Numbered from the stretch's first letter, positions 34,376 through 48,763 are shown. The stretch is 64,000 bases of DNA from Bigelowiella natans CCMP2755 (GCA_000320545.1 ADNK01003301.1:1-64000), one strand, 5' to 3'. Numbers and translations: made by a program. The notes: generated from the sequence alone by a model not told the origin.

Positions 34376-35209
34376 ATGGACTCTAAGAAAGAAATGGAGG
34401 TGATCGAACCCAAAGAAATCTCCAAGAAGAAAAAGTTCGTTTCCGACGGTGTTTTTTACGCTGAGTTAAATGAATTTCTCTCTCGTGAGCTTGGAGAGGA
34501 TGGATATTCAGGAGTTGAGGTGCGAGGTCCTGCTCGCCGCAGAGAAATCATCATTAAGGCAACCCGCACCCAGCATGTTATCGGAGAAAATGGAAGGCGC
34601 ATCCGGGAGCTTACCTCCCTAATTGAGAAGCGTTTTGGCTTTGCTGATGGTCAAGTCAAGCTTTTCGCTGAGAAGGTGAGGAACCGTGGACTGTGCGCTA
34701 TCGCTCAGGCAGAATCGCTTTGTTACAAACTCATGGAAGGTATGGCTGTGAGACGGGCGTGCTACGGAGTTCTTCGTTTTATCATGGAAAGTGACGCTAA
34801 GGGATGTGAAATCATCGTTTCGGGTAAATTGCGTGCACAACGTGCTAAAAGTATGAAATTCAAGGACGGATACATGATCACATCTGGTGACGCTGCAATC
34901 CACTACATTGACGAGGCTGTCCGCAGTATCAAGATGAAACAGGGTGTTTTGGGAATTAAGGTGAAAATCATGCTTCCGTATGACGCTACAGGCAAAGTTG
35001 GATGCAAAGTTACACAGCCTGATGTTGTGACTGTCCTTGAACCTAAAGCGGAGAAACCACTGGATATCCCACCCAAAACCGGATATTCTGAAGATATGAG
35101 AAAGAAGGATCCAACACCTATGGAACAACCTGATGCTGGTATGTCTCAACCAATGTCTCAGCCAGCTGATATGTCACAAGGACAAATGGCACAACCTGTT
35201 CACGGTTAG
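34376..35209 (+). CDS. RPS3: 40S ribosomal protein S3 (uS3)
   Basis: A single-exon gene of 277 residues with an ATG in the CATCATGG context. RPS3 lies at the mRNA entry channel of the small ribosomal subunit. The KH domain is clear ([20 protein letters not shown], then [20 protein letters not shown]), followed by the C-terminal uS3 domain ([53 protein letters not shown]). The end has a Met/Gln/Pro-rich extension with repeated MSQP units, longer than in most eukaryotes. It is unspliced within the coding part. Confidence 0.98.
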   Translation: MDSKKEMEVIEPKEISKKKKFVSDGVFYAELNEFLSRELGEDGYSGVEVRGPARRREIIIKATRTQHVIGENGRRIRELTSLIEKRFGFADGQVKLFAEKVRNRGLCAIAQAESLCYKLMEGMAVRRACYGVLRFIMESDAKGCEIIVSGKLRAQRAKSMKFKDGYMITSGDAAIHYIDEAVRSIKMKQGVLGIKVKIMLPYDATGKVGCKVTQPDVVTVLEPKAEKPLDIPPKTGYSEDMRKKDPTPMEQPDAGMSQPMSQPADMSQGQMAQPVHG

Positions 35210-35340
35210 CTGCTAAATGTATTAGTTTACAAGTTATCATCATCAATGATATGAATTCATCAACCAGATAAGTATCTTGCGATATAGCTGCAACAACATA
35301 AAAGTTAGAAATAGGATTACTTTTCTATAATATCTTCTCT

Positions 35341-35505
<165 letters not shown>

Positions 35506-35688
35506 TATATATCCACATACATACTCATTGAGATGCACAAAATCTTGCGATAGCGCGGTCAGAGCTACGCTATTACCTGTCACGAACACAAGCGACGTTG
35601 CATCATTGTGATGCATGTCGGACTGCTGCAGCTCTTGAGCGCTGCAAACATCGCATGCCCGCATGGCATCACGGGATCGGCACGTGCA

Positions 35689-35744
35689 CATCAGACGAAG
35701 CGATTAAATCTTTTCAATGATTTCATCCTGATGCACAACTGTGT
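35689..35744 (+). repeat. Dispersed repeat, copy 9 (5' end short)
   Basis: It reads CATCAGACGAAGCGATTAAA, then TCTTTTCAATGATTTCATCC, then TGATGCACAACTGTG. The ATGTAATGA block is missing. Confidence 0.6.
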
Positions 35745-36466
35745 GCAACAAAACAGCGCTAGAGCGTCTACGCACGGCACTCGCTCATGCTAGCATGCAT
35801 CACATCTACGTATACGTATGTACGTGGACATGCTAGCATGCGTGAGACAATGCATCGATGCATGCGATCGCGATGCGATGCGCAATGAATGCGAAGTCAT
35901 GTTCGTGCAATTCATGTTTTCATGCAATGGTCACATCTAAACAGCTAGCATGCCAACATCTGTGTAGCAATATCGGGATGGCATGCACGCACGAACTCAT
36001 CTAGCTAGCTTGTGACAACATGCACATGCTAGCATGACATGCGTGCACACATGTGAACATGCAATTCTGATTCAAATTTGTTGCAAAATGTGCAGAATTG
36101 AATGCATGCATGCGACACGTGCGCTACGCATGTGCGTACGTGTGGACTACATGTTTGACTACATGCTTGCAAATCATGGCATGCTTGTGCTACAGCGAGC
36201 TTGTCAACCAGAGCGTGCACTGTGCACAGCTACTGGCTGAATGAATGTTTTGCATGTGAATGCATGAACATAGGGCATCTTTACACTGCGACATGATCCT
36301 AAGTTGACAATTTGTTGTCGCTGTCTCTAAGTAGCGTCCTGCTGCCTCGTCTCCTCCCCAAAAATTGTGACAAAAAGTAGTTCGTCCACCTCTCATGGTC
36401 ACCGGTCCCCATGCTGGACAACAAAACTTCAGTTAAAACGTTTTTTTGTTGAACAATTTGAAACTC

Positions 36467-38032
36467 ATGGGTTTCATGTTCTTTTTAGTCTGCATCCTAA
36501 TGCAGTGTATTGACGCTTCGGATTCGTTTGTATTTGGAACTGCATCGGCCTCATGGCAATACGAAGGCAAGCAGCATGTTGGAGGAAGGGGTCCTTCAAT
36601 TTGGGAAGATTACTGTGGGGGTGTAACACCTGCTGGAAACCCCAATTGTAATGGAGGGCTTGCGCCTGGGGCGATCGCTGTTGATCAATACAACTTAAGC
36701 AGGCTTCAAAATGACATTACTCTCATGCAGGATTTGGGTACCACAGCCTACCGCTTGTCTCTATCTTGGTCACGAATTATGCCCACTGGACGCTTTCCTG
36801 TAGCTCAAGTTGGAATTTCACATTATAAGAAAGTACTTCGCATGCTCAATGAAGCTGGCATTGAGCCATGGGTTACCCTTTTCCATTTCGATCTTCCCGC
36901 GGTTCTTGAACGAGAGGATAATGGCTGGCTTAACCGGACTATGGCTGATAGATTTGAAAGTTATGCTCAAATCTGCTTTCAAGAGTTTGGCCCACTTGTG
37001 AACAAATGGATAACAATTAATGAAGCCCACACAATTGCAACTGCTGGATATTTATATGGAAATGCAGCTCCTGGGCGGTGTTCTAATAGATCTTTTTGTG
37101 CACAGGGGAATGGCACCACAGAACCTTACATCGTTGCTCATAATTTACTAAGAGCTCATGCAAAGGCAGTTGATATTTTTCGAAAAATGCAAAAAAACGC
37201 ACCGGAACTTATCAGAAAAGACAGCAGCATAACCATGGTCATATCAGGGGATTGGACAGAGCCATGGGACAAAGAAAACCAAAGAGATGTAGAGGCAGCG
37301 CAGAGGCGGCAGGAGTTTCAGATTGGTTGGTTTGGTGACCCAGTATTCTTCGGTGATTACCCTGAAAGTATGAAGCTTGGAGTTGGAGGTGGAAGGCTCC
37401 CTGAATTTACTAATGAAGAAAAAAAGATGCTGAGAGGGTCAATAGATTATTTCGCCCTAAATCACTACACCAGTCGATATGGACAAGCCCCACATAGCAA
37501 AGAGTGCATTAAGAGAAACGGCAGTGGTGCAAATTTAACAGGGGGCATGGGATGGGACGAAGACCAATGCTGTGTCGCACTCACAGAAAACAGTTCAGGT
37601 AAACAAATTGGAGCTCGTCCAGCTGGATCAGACTGGCTGTACTCTGTTCCCTGGGGATTTCGCCGTTTACTTAGCTGGGTAGGAAAACGTTATCCTGGAT
37701 ATCATTTGGTTGTGACAGAAAATGGTTGTGTCGATCCTTTACCTGTACTACTACCAGAATCCTCAAAGAGAGCGTTGAATGACACATTCAGGATAAACTA
37801 TTTCCGTGAATATTTAAAAGCTTTGACAGAAGCGAAATTTATAGATAATGTAGACGTCCGAGGGTATTTTATTTGGAGTTTACTTGATAACGTAGAATGG
37901 GGAGATGGATTTCGAGACCATTTCGGTTTACATTCTGTGGACTACCCTTCATTGATTCGCAAACCAAAAGAGAGCGCAATTTGGATATCTAATTACATTC
38001 TAAATTGGCACAATATAACTTCAAATCAATAA
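36467..38032 (+). CDS. Secreted GH1 beta-glucosidase
   Basis: A single-exon gene of 521 residues from the ATG at 36467. GH1 enzymes release glucose or related sugars from beta-glycosides by a retaining mechanism. Both catalytic glutamates are visible: the acid/base in WITINEAHT and the nucleophile in LVVTENGCVD. Other family features are FVFGTASASWQYEG, SIWEDYC, YRLSLSWSRIMPTGRF, LFHFDLPAVLE and YFIWSLLDNVEWGDGF. The N-terminus (MGFMFFLVCILMQCIDASD) is a clear signal peptide, so the enzyme enters the secretory route. Several N-glycosylation sequons occur. The usual Pro after the acid/base Glu (NEP) is Ala here. Length is normal for the family. The substrate cannot be told from sequence. Confidence 0.95.
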   Translation: MGFMFFLVCILMQCIDASDSFVFGTASASWQYEGKQHVGGRGPSIWEDYCGGVTPAGNPNCNGGLAPGAIAVDQYNLSRLQNDITLMQDLGTTAYRLSLSWSRIMPTGRFPVAQVGISHYKKVLRMLNEAGIEPWVTLFHFDLPAVLEREDNGWLNRTMADRFESYAQICFQEFGPLVNKWITINEAHTIATAGYLYGNAAPGRCSNRSFCAQGNGTTEPYIVAHNLLRAHAKAVDIFRKMQKNAPELIRKDSSITMVISGDWTEPWDKENQRDVEAAQRRQEFQIGWFGDPVFFGDYPESMKLGVGGGRLPEFTNEEKKMLRGSIDYFALNHYTSRYGQAPHSKECIKRNGSGANLTGGMGWDEDQCCVALTENSSGKQIGARPAGSDWLYSVPWGFRRLLSWVGKRYPGYHLVVTENGCVDPLPVLLPESSKRALNDTFRINYFREYLKALTEAKFIDNVDVRGYFIWSLLDNVEWGDGFRDHFGLHSVDYPSLIRKPKESAIWISNYILNWHNITSNQ

Positions 38033-38900
38033 TAATTGTCTTAGAAGGTTTTTAATGATAAATTGGAACATTTTAGTAAACCTATGGTAGCTTCAATAAA
38101 CAAACAAGACGGAAGTAAATGTAGATTTAAACTGAGAACTTGAGTAGTACATTGTTGATAAGATAGTATAATGGGATTGTGGAAAAATAGCATTTTCTTG
38201 GTTACCGCTCGTGAATTCTATGGTGATGAGTTTCTCTTTGAGGTTCGAGGAGGTAACACGGTGCACAGTGGACGAGTATAGCTTTACATAGAGCTAGCTA
38301 TAGCCAGCTACTTGTTTTACTATGTTGCATCGCTTCTGCCGCACATTGTACTACACGTACTACAGTATGCCAATCGCGTGCACATTGCGCGCACATGCAA
38401 TGATGTCGACTGTGGCATCTTATCTAGCTGATCACATAGATGGGCGCGAGGTCTAATCATCCACATGTATGCGTTGTGTGACCCTGCATGTCAGCGGTGT
38501 GCTGGACAATCCCTTGTCCCTTCAGCACTGCATGGTTTGCTAAATGTGGCGTTTGTTGCCAAGTTGTGCGCCATCACATATAAATAGCAAACAACAAACG
38601 CAAACTAGCGCTGACTGTACACAAAGCGCTGTTGCAAAATAACAGAAGCTCGCTAGCTCGCACCGCTGTTGCATGGTGGTGGCGAAGTGGGACATATCGC
38701 ACATGCGTCGTGGCCACATGCACATTTACTACGCTCTCATGTGTGCTTATTTAGCTAGGTAGGAACACATATAGACATGTATGTGCAAAGGCCGAAGGTA
38801 CGTGAAGGCTGCGTCATATATGTACAAAGATTGTTTTGATCGTGATTTCACATTGTTTACTTTTTTGAATACACTTAATTGTATATTCATGCTTAATCAA
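38033..38900. other. Intergenic, GH1 to DENND4-like (convergent)
   Basis: A possible polyadenylation-type AATAAA occurs near 38095. From about 38270 to 38780 the sequence is rich in AGCTAGCT, GCATG and CGCAC words like the other palindromic islands. No gene is seen. Confidence 0.5.
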
Positions 38901-41900
38901 TTATTTGTGACAACTTAATGCATGATCCGACAAGATTTCCTCTACGAGGTCCTTGCAACGCTGCTGGGCTATAAGCTGTGCCTTCAAGCGTAATTCACGT
39001 ATAAGAGCCATATGATTTTTCTCACTGTAACACCATCTGCCACGAGAATCTTCCTTAGGGAGATCTACCGTTCTTCTCTTACTTTGACACATATCATTGC
39101 GTGATTTTTGTTTTTTAAGCGGCGAGTTAGAAGAGCAACGACGCACCGAGATTCCTACAATAGCTGCGAGAAATGCTAGGTCCTTTATTCCTACCCTGAG
39201 GCTTCCAATGGGCGATCTTCCTTTTAAAGAAAGCAACAAAGGCGATGTTTCGATACCTTCAGCGTTCGCTGCTGCCGCGCATATCTGCGAAACTTCTAGT
39301 TCGGAGAGAGGAAATGCAGTCGCCGGCCTTACATTAATTTTGCTTGCAGCACTAGGTAGATGTCCTCCTTCAACTACAACAGCACCCTTCTGCTGATACT
39401 TGCAACTAGCGCTGAGAATATCTTGCTTGTGCTGTTTCTTCTCACTCTGATTTTTGTTGTTGCGAGCTTGTTTTGTCTTGAATGCTATTCTTCCTGTTGT
39501 TTTGATTATTTGTGGTAACGGCACTGGCTTAATGACTATCTTCTTAGCAGTCGATGCTTCTGTTGTTGTTGTTTCTCCATCATAAGATTTATTGTCACTG
39601 AGTAGATTTGGACTCTCTGCGATGAGATACCAAGACCGAAACCGCCTAGATCCACCTTCAGCATAGACCCAAGGTCCCTTTTTCTCTTTATCGCTTATTT
39701 GAATCATTGTAGAAAACAATTTGTCTGTATCTATTGGAATCCAGCCTGCCGCTGTGTCTCCATCATCATCATCATCATCATCATGATCCGGGTCTCTAGA
39801 GCGGTGGTGCTCATTATTATTGTGCCATACCATCCCAGGAGGAGGAAGCAACCACAGGGCAGAAGAAGAAGAGGTGGAGGATGACCCGCTTGAACGACTG
39901 TACGGGAGGGGCACCTTGAATGATGGGTCACATGCCCAAGTATAGCCGTCAGTTGGTAACAATGCGTCAGACCAGCCAATATCATGATACAAGCGTTGTT
40001 GCCGGAAAATCTCAACACGCTTATAGTAATCTCTTAGTACTCCCAACGCTTCTGTTTGGGTGACGCCGTCATCGTAGCCATAATTAACAACATCTTCCTT
40101 AGTGTCCATGTTTCTATCAGTACTTCCCCAATAAGTCATCCAGCGCACCCATTTACGAACTCTTAAATATTTATGTGTCTGTGGTTGTTTGGGACTTCTA
40201 CTACTACTACTACTACTTTCACCACGGATCAGATAGTCCTCGCTATAAAAGGAGCTGTCACCACCCTCATCACTACTACCACCACCACCACCACCACCAT
40301 ACCTTCCTCCTCCTACTTCATTTTCAATATTATTATTGTGGTCACCATTACTATCCTTTTTGCATTCATTCGTTCCAGTTGTATTACTTCTTTCACCCTT
40401 GTTCTTATCGGTGATGGACGATGAAGAAACACAAGCATTTCTTCGCAAATAGATCCAACCATCCTTGCCACTTGTATTCACAAGGTCCACTCGCCATCCA
40501 TGCACTCCATCAACAGGATGTGCCCCCCATCTCATTCCTGGTACTGCTCCCTGCTTTTCCGCACACTGACGGGTTGTGAGGTGAAATAATGGTGGAAGAT
40601 ACTTATGGTACGACTTATGATGAAAGCAGTGCTGCTGCTGATAGGAAGAAGCCATTGATGCTGGCCATCGATGCCACCCAAGGGGTTCCCATGTAGTAGT
40701 AGTAGTAGTAGTAGTAGTAGTCTCTTGTTGCTTGTTGTCCTTTGCTGTCGTTTTCTTGCTACTACCAGTATTATTGTTGCGGTGGACATTTCTCAGAAGG
40801 ACTTGAAACTCTAGGATGACAGCATGTTTACCCCCTTGCTGCCGCGTTTTCTTGCCTCGATTATTCATGATCATCATCGTTGGGGGAGGTCCTGCACGTG
40901 GTGCCCCCAGATAGTTAGTGCTCAGGATGGCACCTTGTACCTCAAGGAAACATAGGCATTTCCAAGCTGCGACACAGCGGCTGACAGTCTCACAGAAGGA
41001 TGCAACTCCAAAAGGAGGAGAAGAAGAGAGTAGTATATCAGAGGATGGGGGGCGGGCGCATATTTTTGTATCTAGCATCTTTCTTATGGCCGCTGCGATT
41101 TGCTTGTACAGCAGCAGCTGTTGCGTTGGTTGCGAGCTATTGGCGCCCACAGGACTACTCTTCCTCCTCCCTCTCCTCCTACTACTACTACGATTAGCGC
41201 CGACAGCATCATTGTAGAGAGACAGGATGGAGGCGGCAAGAGCATTAGCATTATCATCACGTTCTCCTTCAATAGCTGCAATTTCTGGATTTTCAGAGTG
41301 GTAGTAGTAGTGATAGTACTGATGGTAGTAATGCGAGTCGCCGTTGTAGTAGCAGCCATATCCATCGTCACCGAACATTCTACGAGCTACAACAGGTATC
41401 TGTTGGTGTGCCCAGAGCAATGTTCCATGCTTCTCGATAGTATCAATTGTTGCTGCCCTCATCATGGTTTTGTCAACTAAGGGAAGGGATTTTGCTATGG
41501 CTGCTTTGAGTTTCAGCTGCTCTTCCATCCACACTAAATGTATGATCTGCATATAACTACTAGTTTGAACTTCTTTATGATGATACTGATGATGCAGGAA
41601 ATCAACCTTATTACCTTGAATATTAGCACCTTCATCACCATCACTAGTACGATTTCTCTTGACATCAGAGCTTTTGATATTTTCAGCATCCATTGTTTGC
41701 TTAGAGGATGATGTTGAGGCGGGGGAGGCGGTGTCTGTGAAAGAAATATGATGATTGGGAGGACCATCATCAATGCCCCTGCTGCAGGAGGAGAAAAGGC
41801 TGCTGCTGCTGCTGCTGTTGCTGCTGTGACTAGCTAATTTGTTTGTAAGCATCAAGTAATAACGGGGGGATTTAGGTAATGTGTCTTTCGTCCATATCCA

Positions 41901-42760
41901 TTCTGAGTAAAACTTGGAAGATGCATTTTCGTCACCGTCTTGTAACAAGGATGCCAAAATTCTATAAAGCGCTTTGTAGTCATTCAAATTCAGTGCTGCA
42001 GTTTGCGAGATGGACGACGATGACTCCTCCTCGTCCTCCTCCCCCTCCAGAGAGGAAGTTGCCCAGGTTATCAGTTGCAAAATGGATGGTTCAACATCAT
42101 TATTATGATGAGCGGTGGTGCTCCTCTTTATCGTGATAAATCTAATCACTGCTTTCCAGTATTTGTTCTGTACCAGATTCATAAAATGACTACTGCTCAT
42201 ATAGTGCTTGCAGTAAAAATTGTATTCACTGTGTAAGTAGTCATAGTTTTTGTCTTCGATTGCGGGAAAATTACCACCCCAAATGTGACGGCTGCGATGG
42301 AGACGACGACGATAATAATAACTTTGATGATACACGATTCTCCACGGCCTCCCTGATCTAAACGGTCGAGGTCTTACATGGAAGTTCCATGATCCTTCTT
42401 CCAAGAGTCTCACAAGTTGTGTTTGCTCTAGTCTAGTGTTAGTTGATAATGCTGATGACAAGGACGGTGACGACGACGACGACGATGATGATAATGATGG
42501 CGACGCGTTTGTGCGTGATCGTACGATAATATTCAAGCAATGATGATCCTGTCCGAATAAGAAGTGGAATGGTAGAGATGGTGCACACGTTGAGGAGGAG
42601 GAGGAGGAGGAGGAGGAGGAGGAGGATGTGCTTGTTGCTTTGGGAGTAGTACTAGCAGTGGTAGCAGTGACTTTGAAGTGCCAGAGTAGGTTCCAAAATA
42701 CCCTAGATTGCCTATTCCAGATCGTTGGCAATATATCCCTCCATCCCCACCCTCCAGATG

Positions 42761-42794
<34 letters not shown>

Positions 42795-45700
42795 GATATA
42801 CTGATTATAAGTCGTCCTTGCTTCTACTTGTGCTTTCGGGTCCATTGAAAGACCACGGCAGAACTCTGCAAGCATCTGCGGGCTGAGTAGCTCCACAGTG
42901 CGTATTTGAACATCGTTCTCATTTGTAATGGACCCCCGCCAGACGTCTCGTGTTCCCTCACCTATTGTTGGTGATCCTGTGGACGACGATAACGACGAAC
43001 TAGGAGGAGGAGGATGTTGATGAGGCCCTGATCTCCCTTCTCCTCCTCCTCTTTTTGTGGGGAGTGCAATCTTGAGATAAGGCTTAACTGGTGCTTGACA
43101 AGCTGGACAACATGAGCTGATAATTCTCTCAGGCCAACCCATTACAATTTCCTCCCCAGATAGGGATCGCCCACACGCATCGCATCTTGCACATGTTATC
43201 ATCCACAAGGGTATTGCAGGTGGTGACGGTGGTGGCGATTTAGTTGTTTTCTTGTAGTGTTTCTTCTTTCCATGCTTAGCTGCATTGGGCGCAGTAGTAG
43301 TAGTAGTAGTGGTAGTTGTAGATGTATTGGTAGTATCCATGGGCGCAGATAGAGCAGCCTTTATAAGAGTCTCATAAAGGCTGGGAGGAGGAGAAGGATG
43401 TAAGAAATTGACTACATACAATATGAGCCGCATCTCCATCTCAGCGCTGCAACGACTGCAAAAGGCTAGTAACGCCTCACATGCTCCGGCAGAAGGCACC
43501 CCACCACCCTTCAATATGCTTCTAAACACATCCAGTACCACAGCGACACTCCGCCGCACTATATTTCTTACTTCACTTTGATGTGCGCTATTATTTGTTC
43601 CCCCCCCTCCCAGTTTCCCTTTGTACAACCCTCCTTCTCTTCCTCCTCCTACATTCTTACCTATCATCGACTCTCTGTTATTTGTGGTGATAAGATCAGT
43701 AATCGCTCTGTAATTATTGAGCAGGAATACGTGGACCCAAATAGTTTGTACTGTATTGATCATTGTCTCGACCAAGCAATCTCCTCCTTGAGTATCCTCC
43801 TCATCCTTTTCGTCTGTAATAGTAGTAGTAGTAGTAGTAGTAGTAGTAATGTTTGATGTCGTCCTGGAGGCACTGGGGCTTCTTCTTCTTGCTGATGCTG
43901 CTCCTCTGCCTCCTCCTCCTGCTCTTGCTGCAGCAGTCACAGCTTGTTCATCGACATAATAGCCGGTTTTGTTGTTTTCTACACCCTTCTTTCTTGCCAA
44001 AAGATGATGACGATGACGGTGAAGATGACGATGAAGATTCCTTCTCTCACTGCTACCTGTAGCAGCATTTTGTAGCGAACGAATAAGAGTTTGGCCAAGG
44101 TACTTCTTCTTCTGCACTCTTCGTGTCTTTGATAAGGACGATGAGCAAGAGGACGATACCGACGCCATGGAGGAGGTTTTTAAGTGAGGCGAGAGCAGTT
44201 GGCGCTCGCTGTGATTTATTGTTGTTGCAATGCTAGTGAAATGATGAAGACCACCGTAGTGTCTTTTTGAGAAAAATACTCTGAGTTTATACGCTTCTTG
44301 GGCAACAAGACGTCCAATGGCTTCGACACCATCAATGGAAATGCTGGGGTAATATTTTCTGTAAGCTTTTGCAAGTGTTGTGGTTGTTGTTGATGCTGCA
44401 GCTGCGGCTGCTGCTTGTGGCGGCGGCGGTGGTGATGATATCAAAGCAGTAGGTCCATTCTTCTTCTTGCTGCTGCTGCTGACACCGTATTTGCTATTAT
44501 CTCCAACTACTATTGTTTCTTCTATAAATGCTCTTGCTGCTGCTGGTAAAGTTTCTACTAACCGAGAAGAAGACGATGACGACGAAGAGAAACCCCTCCA
44601 CAAAGCACTTTTATTGGAGGAGGAGAAGGAGGAGGATAAAGAATTTCCATATTGGGCTGTTGTTGGTGGCTCTGGAAAGTCTAGGAAAGGGTCATTTGCG
44701 AGTGTAAAGCTAGCTTCCATGTCCCATAATTTAGGGTCAAGTTTTCGCACCTTCTTCTTCTTTTTTTGACAAAAATGTTCTCGCTTGTGCCACCATTTTT
44801 CTACCATCGCCCCTCCTCCTCCTCCTCCTCCTCCCCCCTTCCTTGGACGAGCATCAGCCCAATCAGAGGGATTCGGACGCGTAAGGTGCCACTTTGCTGG
44901 TTCCCAGTCCACCACACCTTTGACAATGCTGCTGCTGCTGCTGGTAAATTCGGTCAGAATCTGCCTCCTCCTCCTCCTGCTGCTGCCCATTCCATTTTTA
45001 TCATTACTAATGCTATTACTTCTATTACTACAAGACGACGTTGCTGATGATATATTGGCGGCCGTGTGCGCAAGGAGTGATTCTATCCATCGATACATTA
45101 TCAAGGGTGCTGGGCCGCTATCATGTGTCCAGGCAATTTCTTTTTCTCCTTCTTCTTCTTTCTTGAAGGTCGGAATCACAGTTGCAAATGATGCCTTGTT
45201 TGACGATGCCAAGCCTCCTGACACAACTGAAGTCACAAGCTGTGCAAAGGCCTGAGTCTCTGCGATGCGAACACTCAAGAGCATATCGTTTTTATTATTG
45301 CAAGCTGAGCCATCATCATCCTCAGAACCACCCGCTACAAAAGCTGACCGATTGAACAGGGATCCAAAGTCAGCCAACCGTAGAAAGTCGTCGTCGTTAT
45401 CATGATCGTCGCTTGTGATGGGTCCAGGTAACATAGAGTAACGTAGTGGACTAAGAAGCTCCACCATAGCCTGCAAGCACGCAAAGGCAATACGTCTCGC
45501 CACACTTGTATAATCCTCTTTCCCCTCTTCTTTCATATGAGAAGACTGATGTTCCGATTGCTCTGGTTTCTTTCTCTCTTTTAGGGAGAAGGACAGTGCC
45601 AAACTCATCTTTGCACTCATCTTCCTCTCTTCCGTTGTTGTTGTTGTTCTCGTTTTTGTCGTTTTCTTATCGCCATCATCGTTGTGATTGCTGTCGTCGT

Positions 45701-46159
45701 TGCTACCCACACTGGACAAAATCTCATCTAGAGCAATAAGCAAGCGCGTACGTGTTCCTTTGCCAAAACAAGCTGGTAAAGAAATAGAGGATGAGTCGAG
45801 TGCAGCAGGCCTCAAAGCACCAGTGTCTAAATCAACTAACAGCACATCCGAAGGTATAGCCAGAGCAGAGGCACTACTACGGGTAAGACCGAAGATAAAC
45901 GGTATCATTGAACACGAAAACAGCGAAATCGTACGTGGCAGAAGCGGAATAAATGTATGGGCCCATTTGAGTGGTGTTATCAATGAGCGAAGAGCGAGGG
46001 CAGCAGGACCAAGCTTGGCGACGTTTGAAGAGATGAGAATGATTTTTGACTCAGAGAGTATCGCCTCTAGGATAAGGACCAAACGACTAGCAGAAAGGAC
46101 TTTAAAGAACTCGATCGATTTTGCAATGTGAGCTATATTTATTTCAGGTGGGTAAAAAC

Positions 46160-46197
<38 letters not shown>

Positions 46198-48727
46198 ATT
46201 CTCCTTTTATTCTTCTTTCCTCCTTCAACGCCGATACTGCCATTAGTAGTGCAAGTACTCGAGATGGATGATGATGGACACCCTTTCATGCTTTTGTAGC
46301 TATCGTTATTTGGTGTGCTTATTGCCGTCGCAATTCCTCCCTCCTCTCCACCCACCTTCTTCTTCATCTTCTTCTTCTTCTCCTCCTCAATAGAAGACGA
46401 CTCAAGGCTGATAGTAAGCATAGTAGGAATAGGAGCTGGAAGTAGAAAAAGGTGGTACAAGTAAGCTTCAATGGGAGCAGGAAGAGAGGTGGCGGGGGCA
46501 CTAAGGATGTTAAGCACAAAATCATTGAGAATATCTTCGAGCAAGGTTGTAAGCGGAAAACGTGACAAGAGCACAGCGTATGTTGGATACATCTTCCTCT
46601 CTATTCCATCAAGATAAGATGATTTCGAGTCAGAGCCGTAGTTGTCCTCCTCCCCCTCCTCCTCCTCGAAGCGCTCCTCGTGCTGTTTGGTGGTAAAAGT
46701 TCTGCTACGGTGGGATGGTAGTGTTGATGATGATGGCACCATGAGACCTACACCATAAATCTCACTCCGATCCATATTTGTTCCAACAAATGTAAAGGCT
46801 TGCGAATGGCCATTACCACAACATTTTCTTCTACTCTGTCCTTCTTTCCTCTTCTTCCCTCCAATAGAGATGGGCTTCACACCATCTGGAAAGCACATAG
46901 TCTGAATTGTGTACAAAAGGTTAGTATTATCCTCATCGGAACAGCTGTTTCTTCTTTGTCTTCTTGATGATGATGACGACGACCTGCTATCATCATCATC
47001 GCCATTACCACCACGATCACGGTGAAAAAGAGGAGGAGGATAATCCTCTATCACACGCGAGCGATACAGCAGAGTCCTTCTTCGCCGTCGTCGTTTTTCC
47101 GTTCCTGCAAGTGTTCCTTTTCCCTTCTTGTAACAAAGGAAAATATCATTGGAGGACGACGTCTTAATCAGCGCCCCCATCGCCAAATTTGTTTCTAAAA
47201 CAGTATAAGTTGGGGGACAGGAAGCTTTTTCCCTAACCAGGAGAATATCAGTGATGGGAGGGAGGTCATTGCTACGAGAGACAACAAGAGCAAGGTTCTT
47301 TCTCATTCCTGGTATCTTACCAGGTACTAACTCCTCGTGTGTCTGCAACGGTGGAATACAAACCACTTTCGCGCTGCTGCTGCTACTGCTACTGCTACTG
47401 CTACTGATACCTCCTTTCAAAATCACAATGCGTATATCCGTTATAGGAGGAATACTAGGAGAAGAAACAACAACGGGTGATGCTTCATCTTTCGTTTCAT
47501 AGCTAGTAGCACCCATGCTCATTGTCCGTTGGCCACGCTTGTTATCATCCATACTAGAAGCAGAAGATGGATCCCTCGAAGCAATAATAATTGTTGATTT
47601 TCCTGCCAGTCTACACGGATCCAAAAGCTTCCGGTGGAAATCCCATTGTTTTCGTACTTCCGTTGTAAGTGATGATGATGATGATGGGGAGGAGGAGGAT
47701 GATGATGAGGAGGAGGAAGGATGGCAGTAGAAGCTATCTCCACTAGACCCATTCTCATAACTCCACCAAAGAGGCAAACCTTCTAGTACAGCCATCCACC
47801 CGGAAGGAATACCCACCCTTCCTTTGTTATCTTGAATAAGCTGTAAAGCATATATTGGACCCAGCTCCTCCAGTGACTTATTATTATTATCTCTGCTGCT
47901 GCAATCAATCTTGCGCTTATCGCTTGCATTACCGATGATTCCACTGCTGCTACCACTACTACTATCATCAGTACCAGCAGCATCGCGAATAATAGGCTCA
48001 CAAGCTATGAGCAGAAACCGATCAAGCAAAGGAGATAAGCCCTTCCATCGTGCTGCAGGCGTGTCCTCAAGAACCTGAAAGAATAAGAATAATAGGAGGA
48101 GGAGGAAGAAGAAGACGACGACGAAGAGAGAAAGTTTTGATGATGCACGAGTGGTGGATAATACCAAGAACAGATTATAGTTGATCATCATCATGAGATG
48201 ACAATGATCATGCTGGTGTTGATATATAGGGAGCAAACAGTGGTGGAGACAAAAGAGTATTCTATGACTATATTTGCCATCGTTTTCTATGGTAAATCTC
48301 GTTCATTAATGCCACTTGCATTCTCCCCATATATCATCATCATCATTATCATCATCATCATCATTTCTCTATCTATAGCATGTGTATGGTTTGTTTGTTT
48401 ATCATAAATAAATCACAGAAAACAGGCATAATAATTGCTGTAACACCCCTCCACGCCTTCGCTCCCTCTCGTCATGGAAAGTAGCTGTTGTTTCATTATC
48501 ATCACGATGATTTTTTTCCGAGTTAGCAGTGCTGCTCTGTTGCTGCTGTTGCTGCTGGCGTTTCTTCGATGGATGTATAGTCGTCGTCGTCGTCGTCGTC
48601 GTCATCGTCGTCGTCGGGGAATATTCACCATCCGATAGCAACACGTTACAAGAAGAAGAAGAAGATGGTGGGGTCATGGGCTGTATCTTGATCTCGTTAT
48701 CATCAAATTCACTACTACTGCTACTAT

Positions 48728-48763
<36 letters not shown>

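Noticed and set aside
34619-35149. A 176-codon minus-strand frame
   Set aside because: Antisense to RPS3, with no start context or family resemblance.
39097-47730. Many plus-strand frames opposite the DENND4-like exon
   Set aside because: They are low-complexity mirror images of Ser, Thr and Lys runs in the real gene.
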